Shown: positions 24,575-33,905 of the stretch, piece by piece
Layout of the letters: every line of letters starts with the position of its first letter
Position numbering within the stretch: position 1 is the stretch's first letter
From: an uncultured Eubacteriales bacterium
Lineage (GTDB): Bacteria > Bacillota > Clostridia > Oscillospirales > CAG-272
Length of the DNA: 64,000 bases
Assembly (NCBI GenBank): GCA_934486825.1
Contig: CAKSQF010000009.1
Location: forward strand, 35,983-99,982
Reading direction: 5' to 3'
The notes under the pieces: generated by a model
Databases searched by the model: none
What the model was told of the DNA's origin: nothing
The model's input: the letters and a program-made list of their open reading frames with translations, nothing else
Program-made: the position numbers and the translations under genes

Positions 24575-25624
24575 ATGACAAACTCACAGTCAGAGGCATA
24601 TGCAAAGGCAGGCGTTGACATCACTGCGGGATACCGGGCGGTTGAGCTTATGAAAAAGCATATTGCGCGGACGGCAACCGCCGGAGTCGGTTCCGACATC
24701 GGCGGCTTCGGCGGTCTTTTCGATCTCGGCGATCTTGCGGCGGTCGGAATAAGTCATCCGGTCCTCGTCAGCGGCACCGACGGCGTCGGCACAAAGCTTA
24801 AGCTTGCATTTCTTACCGACAGACACGACACGGTCGGTATCGACTGCGTTGCAATGTGTGTAAACGACATAATCTGCTGCGGCGCACGCCCTCTCTTCTT
24901 CCTTGATTACATAGCATGCGGAAAGAACAGACCCGAACGTATTGCCGACATAGTCAAGGGTGTCTGCGACGGGTGCGTACAGGCAGGGGTTGCTCTGATC
25001 GGCGGAGAGACTGCCGAAATGCCGGGCTTTTATCCGGAGGATGAGTACGATCTTGCCGGATACAGTACCGGCATCGTTGACAAAAGCAGAATAATCGACA
25101 ACAGAAAAATGTCTGTCGGCGACGTAATTATCGCGCTTCGGTCAAGCGGCATCCATTCGAACGGTTTTTCGCTCGTCCGCAAGGTATTTGACATCGGTCA
25201 CTGCGAGCTTGACAAGCCGATTCCCGGACTTGATATGAAAACGCTCGGCGAGGTACTTCTCACCCCGACGAAAATATACGTAAAGCCGGTGCTGGCGCTT
25301 CTTGAAAAGGTTCCGGTACGCGGCATTTCACACATTACCGGCGGCGGCTTTTACGAAAACATCCCGCGCAGTATTCCCGAAGGTTTATGCGCCCGCATAA
25401 ACCGCAGAAGCATTTCGACTCTCCCGATCTTCGACATGATAGCAAAGCTCGGTGACATTTCCGAGCGCGACATGTTCAACACCTTCAACATGGGTGTCGG
25501 AATGAGCATTGTCGTACCCGGGGAATACGCCGACAGCGCACTCGATCTGCTGAAAGCAAACGGAGAGGATGCATACATCATCGGCGAAATTGTCAAAGCC
25601 GACGAAAGGATTGAGCTATGCTGA
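24575..25624 (+). CDS. purM: Phosphoribosylformylglycinamidine cyclo-ligase PurM
   Basis: 349-aa AIR synthetase closing the imidazole ring with ATP. The DITAGYRAVELMK start, GGFGGLFDLG, SGTDGVGTKLKLAF and GGETAEMPGFY segments are the standard family blocks. The start at 24575 follows purF by one base with GGAGGG upstream; the longer frame is purF tail sequence. Its stop overlaps the start of the transporter gene by 7 nt, showing translational coupling. Confidence 0.95.
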   Translation: MTNSQSEAYAKAGVDITAGYRAVELMKKHIARTATAGVGSDIGGFGGLFDLGDLAAVGISHPVLVSGTDGVGTKLKLAFLTDRHDTVGIDCVAMCVNDIICCGARPLFFLDYIACGKNRPERIADIVKGVCDGCVQAGVALIGGETAEMPGFYPEDEYDLAGYSTGIVDKSRIIDNRKMSVGDVIIALRSSGIHSNGFSLVRKVFDIGHCELDKPIPGLDMKTLGEVLLTPTKIYVKPVLALLEKVPVRGISHITGGGFYENIPRSIPEGLCARINRRSISTLPIFDMIAKLGDISERDMFNTFNMGVGMSIVVPGEYADSALDLLKANGEDAYIIGEIVKADERIELC

Positions 25625-26253
25625 GGACATTTTCCGAGAGCATCTGTGCCGGGCTTCTTATCTCGGTCGGCGGCTGTGTTTTTCTTTCGTGTGAAAACAG
25701 ATATGTCGGAGCAATCCTCTTTTCTGTGGCTCTGCTCTGCATATGCTACATGGAATACTACCTTTTCACCGGGAAAATAGCCTACATCACCGACGATCGG
25801 TCGCCGGAAAACATTGCAAAGCTTTTCATCGGACTCTGCGGAAATCTGCTGTCAACCTTCCTTCTCGGCATGGTTATACGTCCGGCTATTCCGTTTATCG
25901 GCGACAACGCCGTCGGTGTTTTCGAAGCCAAGCTGTTGCAGAGCCCCGCTCAGACTGTCGTGCGCGCCGCCTTCTGCGGCATGCTCATGTATCTTGCGGT
26001 AGACATCTTCCGCAAAAAGAAAAGTCCGATCGCGATACTCTTCTGCATCCCGACATTTATTCTGAGCGGATTCGAACACTCGGTCGCAGACATGTTTTAT
26101 TTCGGTGCATCCGGCATATATGACATCAGGGCGGCGGGATTTCTGTCAGCAGTCATTATCGGAAACACTCTCGGAGCGGTCGTTCTTCCACTTCTCGAAA
26201 AGGTCCCGAAAGGACACGAACCCCGCAATTCACCGAAGAAAGGACAGTTTTGA
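25618..26253 (+). CDS. Formate/nitrite transporter family protein inside the purine operon
   Basis: 211-aa membrane protein with six hydrophobic helices. The hallmark GFEHSVADMFYF, whose His lines the pore of FocA-type channels, is near residues 150-161, and IIGNTLGAVVLP marks the last helix. It is shorter than the usual 250-280. Within a purine operon formate is the likely cargo: formate feeds 10-formyl-tetrahydrofolate, used by PurN and the AICAR transformylase here. That role is inferred from context. Overlap with purM by 7 nt makes it an integral operon member. Confidence 0.82.
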   Translation: MLRTFSESICAGLLISVGGCVFLSCENRYVGAILFSVALLCICYMEYYLFTGKIAYITDDRSPENIAKLFIGLCGNLLSTFLLGMVIRPAIPFIGDNAVGVFEAKLLQSPAQTVVRAAFCGMLMYLAVDIFRKKKSPIAILFCIPTFILSGFEHSVADMFYFGASGIYDIRAAGFLSAVIIGNTLGAVVLPLLEKVPKGHEPRNSPKKGQF

Positions 26254-26257
26254 TCTT

Positions 26258-26893
26258 ATGAAAAGCAAAGACACCACCGGACAGAGATATGCAAGGATTG
26301 CCGTACTGGTTTCGGGCGGAGGCACAAATCTTCAGGCACTTATTGACGCCGAAAAAAGCGGTATCCTGCACAGCGGCAGAATTGTGCTTGTGATTTCCAA
26401 CAAAAGTGACGCATATGCGCTCGGAAGAGCCGTTGCCGCCGGCATACCGACCGAGGCGGTAACGGTCGGAGAATACGGCAAAGAAGGCGTTGAAAACCGC
26501 ATTACAGAGTTGCTTGAAGAGTACTCTGTCGATCTTATCGTTCTTGCCGGCTTTATGCAGATACTCTCTGCCGATTTCACGAAGCGTTACGATCACCGGA
26601 TCATCAACATTCATCCGTCGCTTATTCCATCCTTCTGCGGTGCCGGGTTCTACGGACTCCGGGTACATCGCGCTGCGCTTGAAAAGGGAGTAAAGGTCAC
26701 CGGTGCGACCGTACATTTTGTGAACGAGATACCCGACGGCGGCGAGATCATCATGCAAAAGGCGGTAAAAGTGCGCGCCTGCGACACTCCCGAATCACTT
26801 CAAAGCCGTGTAATGAGACTTGCGGAATGGAAGATACTCCCCGCAGCGGTCGAAAAAATATCGGAACAGATCATAAGCAAGGAGAACGTTTAA
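26258..26893 (+). CDS. purN: Phosphoribosylglycinamide formyltransferase PurN
   Basis: 211-aa folate-dependent GAR transformylase. The motif VLVSGGGTNLQAL is near residues 16-28; catalytic Asn and His are in IINIHPSLIPS, and Asp is in EIPDGGEII. The segment after the catalytic site reads PSFCGAGFYG, differing from the usual PAFPG. A non-standard N-terminal 12-residue extension (MKSKDTTGQRYA) results from the start at 26258; the ribosome-binding site AAAGGA is rather far, so the true start could differ slightly. Confidence 0.93.
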   Translation: MKSKDTTGQRYARIAVLVSGGGTNLQALIDAEKSGILHSGRIVLVISNKSDAYALGRAVAAGIPTEAVTVGEYGKEGVENRITELLEEYSVDLIVLAGFMQILSADFTKRYDHRIINIHPSLIPSFCGAGFYGLRVHRAALEKGVKVTGATVHFVNEIPDGGEIIMQKAVKVRACDTPESLQSRVMRLAEWKILPAAVEKISEQIISKENV

Positions 26894-26894
26894 C

Positions 26895-27614
26895 ATGAAT
26901 ATTTACGCATCTCACGACATAGCCGAGCTTATCAGGGACAACAGCTATATCGGAAGAGGAATAGTTATCGGAAAAAGCGCCGACGGGCGATCTGCCTGCA
27001 CCGCATACTTCATCATGGGCAGAAGCGCAAACAGCCGCAACAGGATATTTGTTGAGCAGGACGGCGCTCTTTACACAAAGCCATACGACGAAAGCAGGGT
27101 CGAAGACCCGAGCCTCATCATATATGCTGCCATGAGGGAGTACGAAAACAGACTCATTGTTACCAACGGCGACCAGACCGACACAATATACGATGGTCTG
27201 CGTCTCGGAAAATGCTTTGCCGACTCCCTTTCATCGCGCACGTTTGAGCCTGACTATCCCAACCTCACCCCGCGTATCAGCGGCATGCTGACCTTTACCG
27301 ACAATGATTTCAGTTACGAAATGAGTATTCTGAAAAGCGCGGATGAAAACGGCAGTGCGTGCAATCGCTACACCTTCTCATACACCCCGATTGCCGGACT
27401 CGGTCACTTTATACACACATACGGGGGCGACGGCGACCCGCTCCCCACCTTCTGCGGCGAGCCGGAGCGCGTATTGATTCCCGAAAGCATAGACGATTTT
27501 ACCGGATCGTTATGGAATTCGCTCAACTCCGACAACAAAATCTCACTTTATGTCAGGTACATCGATCTCCTGACCGGGAAATCCGAAAAGAGGCTCATCA
27601 ACCGCAACAAATAA
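26895..27614 (+). CDS. purO: IMP cyclohydrolase, PurO type
   Basis: 239-aa homologue of the archaeal-type IMP cyclohydrolase (IMP_cyclohyd fold), which closes the purine ring from FAICAR to IMP. Family-like blocks: YIGRGIVIGKSADG at the N-terminus, AYFIMGRSANSRNR, and the NGDQTDTIYDGL stretch. It replaces the N-terminal domain of the usual bifunctional PurH. Assignment rests on these blocks and on its place directly before a stand-alone AICAR transformylase. Confidence 0.85.
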   Translation: MNIYASHDIAELIRDNSYIGRGIVIGKSADGRSACTAYFIMGRSANSRNRIFVEQDGALYTKPYDESRVEDPSLIIYAAMREYENRLIVTNGDQTDTIYDGLRLGKCFADSLSSRTFEPDYPNLTPRISGMLTFTDNDFSYEMSILKSADENGSACNRYTFSYTPIAGLGHFIHTYGGDGDPLPTFCGEPERVLIPESIDDFTGSLWNSLNSDNKISLYVRYIDLLTGKSEKRLINRNK

Positions 27615-27669
27615 ATTCTAAAGAACGATATCCGAAAGGAGCCTTCTGTGAAGGCAAGGTCTGAAACAC

Positions 27670-28854
27670 ATGAAATCATTCGAACTCAAATACGGTTGCA
27701 ATCCGAATCAGAAACCCGCAAGAATTTTTATGGAAAACGGTACCGATCTTCCGATCGAAATTCTCAGCGGCAAACCCGGATATATAAACTTTCTCGACGC
27801 ATTCAATTCGTATCAGCTTGTAAAGGAGCTTCGCGAAGCTACCGGGCTTCCGTCGGCAACATCCTTCAAGCATGTCAGCCCGACGTCGGCGGCGGTCGGA
27901 CTTCCGCTTCCGGAAAAGCTGAAAAAAGCCTGTTTCGTCGATGATATTCCGGAGCTTGACGGCTCTCCGATCGCCTGTGCATATGCAAGGGCAAGGGGAA
28001 CCGACCGCATGTCCTCCTTCGGCGACTGGATAGCGCTCTCGGACAGATGCGATGTCACGACCGCAACCCTTATAAAGCGCGAAGTATCCGACGGAATCAT
28101 CGCTCCGGGTTATGATCCGGAGGCACTTGAAATACTGAAGAGCAAGCGCGGCGGCAATTACAACATTGTCCGCATTGATCCCGACTATGTTCCCGAACCG
28201 ATCGAGCGCAAGCAGGTTTTCGGCATCACCTTCGAACAGGGCAGAAACAACTTCAGAATCGGCAAAGAGCTTCTTTCGGACATTGTCACCGAAAACAGGA
28301 ACATTCCCGAGACGGCTGTACGCGATCTTATCATATCACTTATAACACTCAAATACACGCAGTCAAACTCGGTCTGCTTTGCCTTCGACGGACAGGCAAT
28401 CGGCGTCGGAGCGGGTCAGCAGTCGCGGATCCACTGCACACGTCTTGCAGGAAGCAAAGCCGACACATGGTTCCTGCGCCAGCACGAAAAGGTTCTCTCT
28501 CTTCCCTTCCTGCCCGATCTGAAGCGCGCCGACAGAGACAACGTGATTGACGGATACATAAACAAAAACGAAGAGGACGTCTGTGCGCCCAGAGTATGGG
28601 AAAAATATTTTACCGAAAAGCCCGATCGGTTAACGCAGGAAGAGATCGATTTTTATCTTGCCTCGATCGACGGTGTTTCTCTCGGCTCGGACGCATTTTT
28701 CCCGTTCGGCGACAACATTGAACGCGCCCGGAAAAGCGGCGTAAGATACATTGCCGAGCCCGGCGGTTCAATCCGTGACGATCTTGTCATTGAATGTTGC
28801 AACAAGTACGGCATTGCAATGGCGTTCACCGGCATGAGATTGTTCCATCATTGA
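27670..28854 (+). CDS. Stand-alone AICAR transformylase
   Basis: 394-aa phosphoribosylaminoimidazolecarboxamide formyltransferase, corresponding to the C-terminal domain of PurH without the cyclohydrolase. Recognisable blocks: LKYGCNPNQKPA, FKHVSPTSAAVG (the KH pair forms the active site), SFGDWIALSD, GVGAGQQSRIHC and the terminus AMAFTGMRLFHH. It uses 10-formyl-tetrahydrofolate to convert AICAR (ZMP) to FAICAR, so its substrate is the riboswitch ligand. The ATG follows purO by 55 bp; an AAAGGAG lies farther up. Confidence 0.92.
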   Translation: MKSFELKYGCNPNQKPARIFMENGTDLPIEILSGKPGYINFLDAFNSYQLVKELREATGLPSATSFKHVSPTSAAVGLPLPEKLKKACFVDDIPELDGSPIACAYARARGTDRMSSFGDWIALSDRCDVTTATLIKREVSDGIIAPGYDPEALEILKSKRGGNYNIVRIDPDYVPEPIERKQVFGITFEQGRNNFRIGKELLSDIVTENRNIPETAVRDLIISLITLKYTQSNSVCFAFDGQAIGVGAGQQSRIHCTRLAGSKADTWFLRQHEKVLSLPFLPDLKRADRDNVIDGYINKNEEDVCAPRVWEKYFTEKPDRLTQEEIDFYLASIDGVSLGSDAFFPFGDNIERARKSGVRYIAEPGGSIRDDLVIECCNKYGIAMAFTGMRLFHH

Positions 28855-28894
28855 GATTTCATCGATCCGCAAAAAACGAAAGGCAGGTATATCC

Positions 28895-30163
28895 GTGAAA
28901 ATTCTTGTGGTCGGCAGTGGCGGTCGTGAACATGCCATAATCAAAAAACTGAAAGAAAACAAATCGGTAGATACGATATATGCACTCCCGGGCAACGGCG
29001 GCATTGCCGCAGACGCGGTCTGCGTTCCGATAGGTGCATGCGAAATCGAAAAGATTGCTGATTTTGCGAAAAAGAACGCCGTTGACTTTGCGGTAGTTGC
29101 CCCCGATGATCCTCTTGTGCTCGGCTGTGTCGATGCGCTTGAAGATGTCGGAATCCCGTGCTTCGGTCCGCGGGCAAATGCCGCAATAATCGAAGGCAGC
29201 AAGGTCTTTGCAAAAAATTTAATGAAAAAATACTCGATACCGACCGCCGCTTACGAGGTGTTTGACGATCCGGACAAAGCAATCTCCTATATCGAAAGCG
29301 TTTCAATGCCGGTTGTAGTCAAGGCGGACGGACTCGCGCTCGGCAAGGGTGTAACGGTCGCCATGACAAAAGAAGAGGCGGTAGGTGCCGTAAACGATGC
29401 GATGAAAAACAACAAATTCGGAGCAGGCGGCAGACGTGTTGTGATCGAAGAGTATCTGGAAGGTCCCGAGGTATCGGTTCTGTCCTTTACCGACGGAAAA
29501 ACGGTCGTACCGATGGTCTCGTCAATGGATCACAAGCGTGCATACGACAATGACATCGGACCGAACACGGGCGGGATGGGGACGATCGCGCCGAACCCGT
29601 ATTACACCCCCGAAATCGCCGCAGTATGCATGAAGGAAATATTCATACCTACGATAAACGCAATGAACAGCGAGGGCAGAACCTTCAAGGGCTGTCTGTA
29701 TTTCGGACTCATGCTTACGAAAAGCGGTCCGAAGGTGATTGAATACAACTGCCGTTTCGGCGACCCCGAAACGCAGGTCGTTCTGCCGCTTCTCGAAACA
29801 GATCTTCTGACAGTGATGACGGCAACCGCACAGGGAAGGCTGTCTGACACAGAGATACGGTTCGGCGACAGAGCCGCATGCTGTGTAATTATGGCATCCG
29901 ACGGATATCCCCTTTCCTACAAAAAAGGCTTTGAAGTATCGGTTCCAAACGATCTCGCTGATTCGGTATACTATGCGGGAGTAACACTTGAAAACGGCAG
30001 ACCGATCACAAGCGGCGGGCGGGTTCTCGGAGTCGTCGGCATTGCCGACCGTCTTCCGGACGCGATAAAGGACGCATACGACAAGGTCGGACGCATACAT
30101 TTCGAAAATGCATTTTACCGCAGGGATATCGGTCGCAAAGCTATGAAGAAAACGGAGGTCTGA
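28895..30163 (+). CDS. purD: Phosphoribosylamine-glycine ligase PurD
   Basis: 422-aa ATP-grasp GAR synthetase. Start GTG at 28895 (VKILVVGSGGREHAI). ATP-grasp blocks VVKADGLALGKGV, NTGGMGTIAPNPYY and YNCRFGDPETQVVLPLL are all present. Length matches the family. It joins phosphoribosylamine and glycine, the second pathway step. One base separates it from purL. Confidence 0.95.
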   Translation: MKILVVGSGGREHAIIKKLKENKSVDTIYALPGNGGIAADAVCVPIGACEIEKIADFAKKNAVDFAVVAPDDPLVLGCVDALEDVGIPCFGPRANAAIIEGSKVFAKNLMKKYSIPTAAYEVFDDPDKAISYIESVSMPVVVKADGLALGKGVTVAMTKEEAVGAVNDAMKNNKFGAGGRRVVIEEYLEGPEVSVLSFTDGKTVVPMVSSMDHKRAYDNDIGPNTGGMGTIAPNPYYTPEIAAVCMKEIFIPTINAMNSEGRTFKGCLYFGLMLTKSGPKVIEYNCRFGDPETQVVLPLLETDLLTVMTATAQGRLSDTEIRFGDRAACCVIMASDGYPLSYKKGFEVSVPNDLADSVYYAGVTLENGRPITSGGRVLGVVGIADRLPDAIKDAYDKVGRIHFENAFYRRDIGRKAMKKTEV

Positions 30164-30164
30164 G

Positions 30165-33100
30165 ATGGTTTACAGAATATACGTTGAAAAAAAATCGGGG
30201 CTTGATGCGGAGGCGACGGCGCTTCTTAACGAATCGGTATCCTTCCTCGGTACAAAGGCTCTGCAAAAGGTACGGGTCATAAACAGATACGATGTCGAAA
30301 ATATTCCGAGAGAGCTTTTCGATTACTCGGTCAGGACGGTTTTTTCGGAGCCTCAGCTTGACATCATCTCCGGGACACTTGAACACGAAGGCGGCATCGC
30401 CTTTGCGGTCGAATATCTCCCGGGTCAGTTTGACCAGCGTGCCGATTCGGCGGCACAGTGCATCAGATTCATTTCAAGATCCGCCGATCCTGTCATACGC
30501 ACCGCAAAAATATACATACTTTACGGAAATCTCGAAACTACCGAGATTGAAAAAATAAAAAAATACGTCATAAACCCGGTTGAGGCAAGAGAGGCGTCCT
30601 TTGAGCTTCCGGAAACGCTCGAATCCGAATACCCGATTCCGCAGACCGTACGCACGCTCGACGGCTTCACGGATCTTGACCGCTCCGGACTCTTGCGGTT
30701 CATTGCCGACTATTCACTTGCCATGGACATTGACGACATAGAGTTTTGTCAGAGATATTTCCGTTCGGAAAAGCGCGAGCCGACAATTACCGAAATACGC
30801 ATGATCGACACATACTGGTCGGATCATTGCCGTCACACGACCTTCCTTACCGCCATCGACAGCGTTTCCTTTGAGGATGATCTGCTCCGTCGGACCTATG
30901 ACGAATACCTTTCCCTCCGCAAAGAGCTTGGGATAAAAAAGCCGGTATGCCTCATGGATATCGCGACTGTTGCGGTAAAAGCGCTCAGAAGATCGGGAGA
31001 GCTTGACAAGCTGGACGAAAGCGAAGAAATCAACGCATGTACCGTAAAAATAGATGTTGATACGGACGGAAAGACCGAGCCGTGGCTTCTCCTTTTCAAG
31101 AATGAGACTCACAATCACCCGACCGAAATTGAACCGTTCGGCGGCGCCGCAACCTGCATCGGCGGTGCCATCCGCGATCCGCTTTCAGGAAGGGCTTATG
31201 TCTACGGCGCAATGCGCGTAACCGGAGCTGCCGATCCGACCCGTCCCATAAGCGAAACGATAAAGGGCAAGCTTCCTCAACGCAAAATCGTGACGACAGC
31301 GGCGGCGGGATACTCGTCGTACGGAAATCAGATCGGTCTTGCGACCGGTATTGTAGATGAGATATATCATCCGGGATATGCCGCAAAGCATATGGAAATA
31401 GGTGCGGTAATTGCCGCGGCACCGGCGGCAAACGTCAGACGAGAGGTTCCGCTTCCCGGAGACATTGTTATCCTTCTCGGGGGTGCAACCGGACGCGACG
31501 GTTGCGGAGGAGCCACTGGCTCCTCAAAATCACACACCGAAAAATCGCTTGAAACCTGCGGAGCGGAGGTTCAGAAAGGAAATGCGCCCGAGGAACGCAA
31601 GCTCCAGCGGCTTTTCCGCAATCCGAAGGCATGCCGCATGATAAAGCGGTGCAACGATTTCGGAGCGGGCGGCGTCTCGGTCGCCATCGGGGAGCTTGCC
31701 GACGGTCTTGAGATTGACCTCAATGCCGTTCCGAAGAAATACGACGGTCTTGACGGAACCGAGCTTGCGATAAGCGAAAGTCAGGAGCGCATGGCGGTAG
31801 TGATTTCGCCGAAGGATGTCAAAGCATTTCTCGAACTTGCCGACTCCGAAAATCTCTCCGCAACTCCGGTCGCAACCGTCACCGACGACAAAAGGCTGAT
31901 AATGAAATGGAACGGCAGAGAAATCGTGAATGTCAGCCGTGAATTTCTTGGTTCCAACGGTGCGCAGAAGCACATCGGAGTAATTACCGATGCTCCCGCT
32001 CCGTTCGGCAAAGAGATTCCGGAATCGTTTATCACCGGATACACCTCCCTTGCGGCAGACCTGAACATCTGCTCAAAAAGAGGCTTGTCCGAACGCTTCG
32101 ACTCAACTATCGGAGCCGGAACGGTACTTATGCCGTTCGGCGGAAAATATCAGCTCACTCCGATTCAGGCAATGGTGCATAAGCTCCCGACAGAAAAGGG
32201 GCACACCGACTGCTGTTCGCTCATGGCGTACGGATACGACCCTTACATTTCGGAAAAAAGTCCGTTTCACGGCGCATACCTCGCGGTGGTCGAATCGGTA
32301 AGCAAGCTGATTGCAACAGGCGCGGAGTTTAAGGACACATATCTGACCTTTCAGGAATATTTCATGCATCCGGGCAAAGACGGAAAACGCTGGGGTCAGC
32401 CGCTCGCCGCATTGCTCGGAGCATTCAAGGCACAGACAGAGCTTCGCATCGGCGCAATCGGCGGCAAGGACTCAATGAGCGGCTCGTTTGAAAACATTGA
32501 TGTTCCGCCAACGCTTGTATCCTTCGCAGTTACTACCTCGCAAGCCGCACACATTCACTCACCCGAATTCAAAACTGCCTGCCACAGGACAGTGCTCATA
32601 AAACCGCAGTACGATCGGGACGGTCTGCCGGTCACGAAATCGCTTATCGGTACCTTTAACACTGTCGGCGGCCTCCTTACATCCGGAGCGGCTGTCTCAG
32701 CCTATGCCGTCGGCAGAGGCGGCATTGCCGAAGCGATAATGAAAATGTGCTTCGGAAACATGATCGGCTTTTGCTACTCCGACAGTCTGGGCAGAGATGA
32801 CATATTCGGCTGCAACTACGGTGCGTTTGTGCTTGAACTTGCCGACGGTATTTCGGTTCCCGACGGCTGTACGCTCATCGGAGAAACGGTTTCCGGACCC
32901 GAAATATCCCGCCGCGGGGAAAGCATCCGACTTTCGGAGCTTCTCGGCGATTATGAGGGCAGACTTGAGAAGGTATACCCGTGCATGGCAGAAACTCCGT
33001 GCATCAAGCCGGAAAATCTCTCATACACGGCAGGGAGCCGTGTCGCACCCTCTGTCAGATCGGCAAAACCGCGTGTTCTGATCCCCGTTTTCCCGGGAAC

Positions 33101-33863
33101 AAACTGCGAATACGATTCCGCTAAAGCGATAGAGGACGCCGGGGCGATTGCCGAAATTTTCGTAATAAACAACCGAAGTGCGGACAGCATCGGCAGAAGC
33201 ATAGAATGCTTTGCGTCAAAGCTCGGCGATTCGCAGATTGTCTTCATCCCGGGCGGATTTTCGGGCGGAGACGAGCCTGACGGAAGCGGCAAATTCATTA
33301 CCGCCTTCTTCCGCAACCCCGAGATAAAAGAAGGCGTTGCCTCACTGCTCGAAAAGCGAGACGGGCTGATGTGCGGAATATGCAACGGATTTCAGGCACT
33401 TATAAAGCTCGGGCTTGTTCCGTACGGAAAGATAACCGACATAGACGAAAGCTGTCCGACGCTCACATACAATACTATCGCACGACATCAGTCCAAAATT
33501 GTCCGCACGCGCATAGTATCAAACAAGTCTCCGTGGCTTTCGCTCACAAATCCCGGTGAAATTTACAACGTTCCGATCTCGCACGGCGAGGGACGCTTTT
33601 TCGCCGACAGCGCACTGATTGAAAAACTTGCGGCAAACGGTCAGATCGCAACGCAGTACGCCGATATGGACGGAAACGCCTCCGGCGACATAATGTTCAA
33701 TCCGAACGGCTCGGCAGCCGCGATTGAGGGCATTACCTCTCCCGACGGACGTGTATTCGGAAAGATGGGGCACAGCGAACGTATCGGAAGCAATCTGTAC
33801 AAAAATGTCCCCGGCAACTACGACATAAGGATGTTTGAGGCAGCGGTCAGATATTTCGGATAA
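30165..33863 (+). CDS. purL: Phosphoribosylformylglycinamidine synthase, single-chain clostridial type
   Basis: 1232-aa FGAM synthase combining PurS-like, PurL and PurQ functions in one chain, the clostridial/TIGR01857 form. The PurL core has DTYWSDHCRHTTF, LLLFKNETHNHPTEIEPFGGAATCIGG and GAGGVSVAIGELADG. The C-terminal glutaminase domain (last ~270 residues) has RVLIPVFPGTNCEYDSAKA, nucleophile Cys in GICNGFQALIKLG and SHGEGRF/GHSER for the His and Glu. It uses ATP and glutamine to convert FGAR to FGAM. Last gene of the operon, followed by a strong terminator. Confidence 0.96.
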   Translation: MVYRIYVEKKSGLDAEATALLNESVSFLGTKALQKVRVINRYDVENIPRELFDYSVRTVFSEPQLDIISGTLEHEGGIAFAVEYLPGQFDQRADSAAQCIRFISRSADPVIRTAKIYILYGNLETTEIEKIKKYVINPVEAREASFELPETLESEYPIPQTVRTLDGFTDLDRSGLLRFIADYSLAMDIDDIEFCQRYFRSEKREPTITEIRMIDTYWSDHCRHTTFLTAIDSVSFEDDLLRRTYDEYLSLRKELGIKKPVCLMDIATVAVKALRRSGELDKLDESEEINACTVKIDVDTDGKTEPWLLLFKNETHNHPTEIEPFGGAATCIGGAIRDPLSGRAYVYGAMRVTGAADPTRPISETIKGKLPQRKIVTTAAAGYSSYGNQIGLATGIVDEIYHPGYAAKHMEIGAVIAAAPAANVRREVPLPGDIVILLGGATGRDGCGGATGSSKSHTEKSLETCGAEVQKGNAPEERKLQRLFRNPKACRMIKRCNDFGAGGVSVAIGELADGLEIDLNAVPKKYDGLDGTELAISESQERMAVVISPKDVKAFLELADSENLSATPVATVTDDKRLIMKWNGREIVNVSREFLGSNGAQKHIGVITDAPAPFGKEIPESFITGYTSLAADLNICSKRGLSERFDSTIGAGTVLMPFGGKYQLTPIQAMVHKLPTEKGHTDCCSLMAYGYDPYISEKSPFHGAYLAVVESVSKLIATGAEFKDTYLTFQEYFMHPGKDGKRWGQPLAALLGAFKAQTELRIGAIGGKDSMSGSFENIDVPPTLVSFAVTTSQAAHIHSPEFKTACHRTVLIKPQYDRDGLPVTKSLIGTFNTVGGLLTSGAAVSAYAVGRGGIAEAIMKMCFGNMIGFCYSDSLGRDDIFGCNYGAFVLELADGISVPDGCTLIGETVSGPEISRRGESIRLSELLGDYEGRLEKVYPCMAETPCIKPENLSYTAGSRVAPSVRSAKPRVLIPVFPGTNCEYDSAKAIEDAGAIAEIFVINNRSADSIGRSIECFASKLGDSQIVFIPGGFSGGDEPDGSGKFITAFFRNPEIKEGVASLLEKRDGLMCGICNGFQALIKLGLVPYGKITDIDESCPTLTYNTIARHQSKIVRTRIVSNKSPWLSLTNPGEIYNVPISHGEGRFFADSALIEKLAANGQIATQYADMDGNASGDIMFNPNGSAAAIEGITSPDGRVFGKMGHSERIGSNLYKNVPGNYDIRMFEAAVRYFG

Positions 33864-33870
33864 ATAAAAA

Positions 33871-33902
33871 AGCAATTGCGGAAATCCGCAATTGCTTTTT
33901 TC
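33871..33902. terminator. Terminator ending the purine operon
   Basis: 12-bp stem AGCAATTGCGGA/TCCGCAATTGCT (33871-33882 with 33885-33896) with T run after it and A run before it; it also faces the converging DUF11 gene. Confidence 0.88.
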
Positions 33903-33905
33903 ATA

